From contig CM020505.1 in the NCBI GenBank assembly GCA_009823395.1, positions 6,131,629-6,195,628 on the forward strand: DNA of 64,000 bases. Reading direction: 5' to 3'. The stretch is from Thamnaconus septentrionalis. Lineage: Eukaryota; Chordata; Actinopteri; Tetraodontiformes; Monacanthidae. Below, piece by piece: positions 59,451 to 64,000 of this stretch. A program made the translations under genes and the position numbers. Numbering within the stretch: the first letter of the stretch is position 1; each line of letters starts with the position of its first letter. The notes under the pieces were generated by a model that was given only the letters and a program-made list of their open reading frames with translations, ran no database searches and was not told where the DNA came from.

Positions 59451-60901
59451 CTCCGTGTAAAATGTTTTGTATTATTTCCCGTTTGTATTTGTTATAATTT
59501 TTTGAGAGATCGGTAATCCCTGCACTTGTAATGCATTCCTTTGCAACTGTGCCATCATTTTCTCCCTTCAGCTGTTTAAGTTTTCTTCAATGGAAGCCAA
59601 GGTGGCACACACCGTCAATCACCTGGGGCTTGTGGCTAACGGCTGATTAGCAGACGGAGACAACTACCATCTGCTCCGTCCATGCGTTTTTGTATTAATT
59701 CTGGAAAGTAACCGGCCCGCTGGGACCTGATGTTGGTTGCCATTGACTGGATTTGATTCAGGGGAGCCGTTCTTTCACACTATACCATTGACTTTCAAAT
59801 TTAGGGTTCCCCTGTGTGTCTGGAACGCAGTTCTGATGTCCTCATACGTCAGCCCAACCCAATACACTAGTGGAAAAAAAAAAACGTTTTCAGGCACCCT
59901 TATCGTTTTACACAATCTGAAATACTATGAGTGAAATTTTAAAGCCATGCTTGTATGTGCGATTGGACACGGAAGAAAGAACTATACATTGTAGCAGTTA
60001 GGATTATACAGTAATTGATAGAACCACATGACAATGGTGCTAATGGCTGGAATGCTGAGTCTAGCTGATGTCCTGGGTTGCAGTCAATTAAATGAAAAGA
60101 ATCACCAGAATCACCTTGGGCATCTCACACACTGACTGTTAATCAAAGCCAAGCAGCTCCTTAAAAACAACACAATCAACAATAACAACTAGCTCTGCCT
60201 TGTGAAGCCCTAAATCTGCACTGCTCAGGCTTTTCTTTTTAACACCCTGATAATTGCTGTTGGTCCAAAGGTCTGTCCAAACCCTGTGTGACCAGACAGA
60301 GTAGAGTTATATAGTTTCAGATTACGAACATTACATAACTTCTGCTGCAGGTACAAACACTACATGTCTGTATGTCATTATGGTTCACGTGGTTGAGGTA
60401 TTTATAACATGTTGCTTTGCAGGCCTTGGGGTATAGTTAAGCCTTCAAATGTTTAGGAAATTACAATTGGTACTATCTTGATATAGCCATAAAAATGTGT
60501 TGAACTGAATTATATTCTGTTGTTTTATCAGTGCAAAGCCATTATTTACAGCACTTGAGATGATTTGGCAAGGTTCTGAAATTGAGTCCAGGAGTACCAT
60601 TTTAGACATGGTAATAAATCAGAGGTTTTGGACATGCAAGTGATCTGATACATGGTACGACCTCAGTTATTTAAATACCTAAAACATGGCTCCGTAGATC
60701 TATCATGTGTGTTTCTGAAACTAAAGATTCAACAGGTTCTTCTTGAAATACTTCCTGTGATTCCGTCAAGTAACAAACACATACGTCATTTAATTAAACC
60801 CTGTTTTCCAGCACGGCGTTTCATAGCTCGGACAAAAGTCCAACCTGTTTACTGAGGAGTTCCTGTCTCATTACACATCTAATCACACATGACTCATCAG
60901 C

Positions 60902-60904
<3 letters not shown>

Positions 60905-60932
<28 letters not shown>
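60905..60932. repeat. (CA)n microsatellite
   Basis: Fourteen CA units. Confidence 0.95.
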
Positions 60933-60936
<4 letters not shown>

Positions 60937-61892
60937 TCAAAGGTATTACCTCCTGTGACACTCTACATACAGCCCTGGTTACAGTTGCGTGGCTGCAAAC
61001 GCGTCGTTTCCCGCCCTCAGGCACATGCAGAGTAGATCCCCTTATATTGAATCTTAGTAAATCGGGTCCTTAATGTACATACAGATATGTACTGTGAATT
61101 CGCAAGGTTGATCATGGTGTAAGTGGCACTCTCTAATCCACACAACACTCCATTGTTTTGTAGTGTTTAGTAGTCAAACATTCTCCATCGTGTAATTTCC
61201 GTTGTTGTCATAAACTCGGTAGTAATAATCTCAGATCAGACATTCTGGCACCAACTGAGGAAGTTGGCAAAGTCAGCCTAAAATTCCTCCTAAGAAATGA
61301 TAAGAAAAGGTTTCATAGTCGGATGACACAATCATAGAATCAGTGATACCTAACAGGAAAAATGTTTGTTCTTCAAAGTAAAACAACAACAACAACCTTT
61401 TATCCACTGAAGCAGTGTTTATGATATTACAGCACCGTTGGAAGCATTTTGCAGAAGGTGAAGCTGCTGCACGTTGACGCTGTTGACTCCTCTAACAAAG
61501 GTGGACAACACAGCACACTGAACACCTGAGCGGAAAAGCGTCGAATTAGCGAAGCACCTGACTGTGTGCTTGGGCACATTCACCACCAGACTTCACCTTC
61601 AGATCTACATGCAGAACCAGAACTTGGAGCAACACCCTGACAAGAATATGAATACTGAGTGAGGATGGAGCCTGGTTGAAAATAACCAACTCATTTGATG
61701 AGAAGAGCAGGTAAACAGTAAACTGGCCGGACGGGCTGTCCCCCCCCGCCGCCGTCTCTGTGGTTGGATTACTGTTGCCAGTGCTTTTGGAGGATATTCA
61801 CAGAAACATGATTTAAGATAGACCTGTCAGCTAGGAGACACACTGACTGCAGACAAGCATGCAGCTTCGCTTCACCAAACCACAAATCTCTC

Positions 61893-62016
61893 TCTCTCAC
61901 ACGCACGCACGCACACACACACGCACGCGCACAAGCTCACGCGCGCATGCTGCATAATAGCTCAGTGGCTTATGCAAATTGCAGACTATCTGACACACAC
62001 ACACACACACACACAC
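61893..62016. repeat. Two CA-rich microsatellites
   Basis: CACGCACGCACGCACACACAC-type tract at 61899-61932 and a purer CA run at 61993-62016, separated by a GCGCGC-containing spacer (alternating purine-pyrimidine, potential Z-DNA). Confidence 0.9.
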
Positions 62017-62765
62017 TCCAATATACAGGGAGCACGGCAGAACGTCTCGCTGATGGTTTTCGGGGGGCTTGGGGCGAGCTGAGAGCAGATGCAATTTAAA
62101 TGTTATTTAAGACACTTGATTTAGGATTTTTTTTTTTTTTAATAAACACAATCCCTGGCACTTATCAGCAAATGAGAATCAGGTGGGATGTGGCGGTGGG
62201 GGTGTGAAGTTTAGCATGAAGGCAGTAGAATGAAGACATTCCCAGAATGAAATCCTCCCCTCTCGCTCCCTGCCAAGTCGTCACAAATGCTGCAGAGCTT
62301 AGCAAATGTCAGAGGGGAATTCAAGAGGCTAATCGCTGTGCGTGTCGTGTCAGGGAGGAATGCAGGAAACTGTTTCTTTTCAGATCACCTGGCAGTTTGT
62401 TCGGGGAGGCGGAGGGCTGCAGAAAAGGTGTTAAATTGCCAAGCGGGAAAGGTGCCAGGAGTTGTCGGCGTATATTTATGAGAAAACATAACGCCGCATT
62501 GGCATTCTACACAAAGCTGACAGGTTTGGGAGAGGCTCTAGCAGCGTGTATGGGGCTTATGTAGGCTAAGTGGGGAGATAAAATTTGATGTCCCCGTGTC
62601 GTGTGAACATTGCAGATTGTCAAAAACCAAATGGGGGAAAAATTTTGGGGCTAATAGTAGGTACTGATTTTAGCTCTTTATCAGTTTATTTCAAATGACC
62701 TCAATGGACATGGATGTTTCAGATCTTTGGATGAGAATTAGGTTATAATGTTTTAGAGTCAAGGC

Positions 62766-62990
62766 AAGTCAAGTCAAGTTTATTTATATATTTTAGATTT
62801 ATTTATATAGCACAGTTCAACACAAGGTGAGTATGGATGGTTCCTCAGGAACTAGTAGATCAAGCATATATTTTGGTCCAAGAGCAGTCAGTGCTTTGTA
62901 GACCAGCAGTAAGATTTCAAAATCTATCCTTTGACTCACAGGAAGCCAGCGTAATGTTTTTGGGTAAGCGCAAATAAATAATATGTTTGT
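62766..62990 (-). pseudogene. L2-like LINE 3' fragment (reverse-transcriptase C-terminus)
   Basis: On the minus strand the translation reads LRWLPVSQRIDFEILLLVYKAL, then LGPKYMLDLLVP. This is the conserved segment near the C-terminus of fish L2-like retrotransposon ORFs. A 3' tail follows, with TATATAAATAAACTTGACTTGACTTG and a short TTGAC repeat at 62761-62785. An internal duplication of TTTATTTATATA is visible. Only the last fraction of the element is present, so it is dead on arrival (5'-truncated). Confidence 0.75.
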
Positions 62991-63464
62991 ACTGAGATAA
63001 AGGACACTGTTGTTCATGGAGACTGACGGAATACAGGAATTTATTTGCTGAAAGGTGCTGAGTGTGTGGACCATGTCCCAGCATGGTTTGTGTGATACTG
63101 CTAACAAGAACCTCCCTGAAGTTTTGCCTGCCACAACAACACATCTTGGCTTCAAAATGTTGGCGTGATAAATTAATCTTTCATTCGAATCAAGCTGTCA
63201 ACTCCGTGTCAAGTCATGATTATGCTTATCCAGCATTCAGAGCGTTGGCGGGGACCGCTGGCTGTGATGGTTGCTAAATTCATGCTTAATGTGCGACCTG
63301 ATGACTGCGTGTTACGTCAGCTCATGTATAAATCGGTTGTAAACATGTAGTTATCGACCCCTAAGATCAGTTCAGACTCGTCTCAGAAGAGCTCTGTGTG
63401 TTTCCATAAACAAGCTGGCAACCTGCATCAGCCACTTTACCAGTCTGCAGCCTCTCGTTAAATA

Positions 63465-63710
63465 TCCCATCCATCCATTTTCTGTCACTAGTCACAGTCA
63501 GAGTGCAGAAGCCAATCCCAGCTGTCTCTGGCCAAAGGCAGAAAAACATCCCCAAAAAGTTCATCAATTCATCACAACCAACAACCATCTGCACTCACAT
63601 TTACAGTTTGCAAAATTAGCCTAACCTGCATGACTGTGGACTGTGGGAGAAAGTCTGAGTGTCTACTGAGAACCCAGGCAGGCACAGGGAGAAGAAGCAG
63701 AGTCCGCACA
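63465..63710. repeat. Old, longer copy of the GCCCTGCGATG repeat family
   Basis: CCATCCATCCATTTTCTGTC, GAAGCCAATCCCAGCTGTCTCTGGCCAAAGGCAG, GTTCATCAATTCATC, then CACTCACATTTACAGTTTG and GACTGTGGGAGAAAG. It extends past the young-copy boundary like the copy at 16377. Confidence 0.65.
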
Positions 63711-64000
63711 GAAGATGGTAGATGGTGTCTAATCCATACCACTATTAACCCAGGCTGGACAGATCTGCTGTGGAAGTCATAGGATTGATTTGCATGTTTG
63801 ATTTGACATATGCTTTACATTGACTTCCCTCTCTGACATGACCTTTCTGCATTTTCTGGGCCTGGTACCTGCATAAAGAGGGTCACTTTTTATCAATCTG
63901 ATTAAATTGTTCAGATTGTCCCGTTGACATGACCACTGGGGGGTGGGGGGGGGGGCTTTACATCTGATCAGATTTAGATTGATGTGTAGCATCGGGGTCA
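63711..64000. other. No gene seen
   Basis: Unremarkable intergenic sequence with a G run near 63938-63954. Confidence 0.5.

Larger units (their letters stand above)
55570..62765. other. Intergenic sequence upstream of abhd17c
   Basis: No arnt2 or other exon was recognised on either strand. It contains a poly(A)/purine run at 56965-57004, old repeat copies at 58440-58570 and 59185-59315, a MITE fragment at 59414-59450 and several simple repeats. The 62180-62570 block is low in repeats and moderately GC-rich. Confidence 0.45.

Noticed and set aside
53461..64000. arnt2 3' exons expected by mammalian synteny
   Set aside because: No bHLH-PAS or ARNT2 C-terminal sequence was recognised on either strand. 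The gene probably lies beyond the window.
1..64000. tRNA, rRNA, CRISPR or viral sequences
   Set aside because: No cloverleaf-type A and B boxes, rRNA words, regularly spaced direct repeats or viral genes were recognised. The direct repeats present are microsatellites or transposon copies.

Overview
The window looks like euchromatic DNA from a ray-finned (teleost) fish. The gene is split by GT-AG introns. The sequence is AT-rich with short CpG-rich patches at promoters, and dinucleotide, trinucleotide and tetranucleotide repeats are plentiful. The interspersed repeats are fish-type relics: Tc1-like and hAT DNA transposons, L2-like LINEs and terminal-inverted-repeat MITEs. There is no sign of operons, prokaryotic genes, CRISPR arrays or tRNA/rRNA genes. 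The species cannot be fixed from the sequence.

One gene is certain: abhd17c on the minus strand, with three coding exons (53063-52579, 49013-48834, 45647-45428), a 294-residue product, canonical splice sites and an intact Ser-Asp-His triad. A CpG-rich TATA-less promoter lies above 53064. The 3' UTR extends below 45428, with candidate poly(A) signals near 44312 and 43392.

A second minus-strand gene probably occupies most of 1-35500. The evidence is a CpG-rich promoter with a candidate first exon (about 35455-34902, donor GTGAGT), a possible 64-bp untranslated exon (28805-28742), and an exon at 793-618 that carries a start codon and a signal peptide and ends in a good donor. In mammals the gene next downstream of ABHD17C in the same orientation is CEMIP, a secreted hyaluronan-binding protein, so cemip is the leading but unproven candidate. 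A possible next exon at 64-1 does not look like CEMIP to me and leaves the identity open.

Layout: 1-793 is the 5' coding part of the putative secreted-protein gene. 794-34901 is its presumed giant first intron, full of transposon relics and microsatellites. 34902-35500 is its promoter and exon 1. 35500-43390 is intergenic. 43390-53460 is abhd17c. 53460-64000 is upstream intergenic DNA with no supported exon; arnt2 would be expected further on by mammalian synteny.

No novel gene system was found. The most informative non-genic signal is a roughly 130-bp repeat present in four young copies that share one 5' boundary, a (GAAT)n tail and recognisable target-site duplications. Other points of interest are a MITE with perfect 15-bp terminal inverted repeats, a degenerate Tc1-like transposase in which a (GCT)n run has expanded, a hAT transposase pseudogene, and an 18-bp palindrome made of two ETS-like cores upstream of abhd17c.
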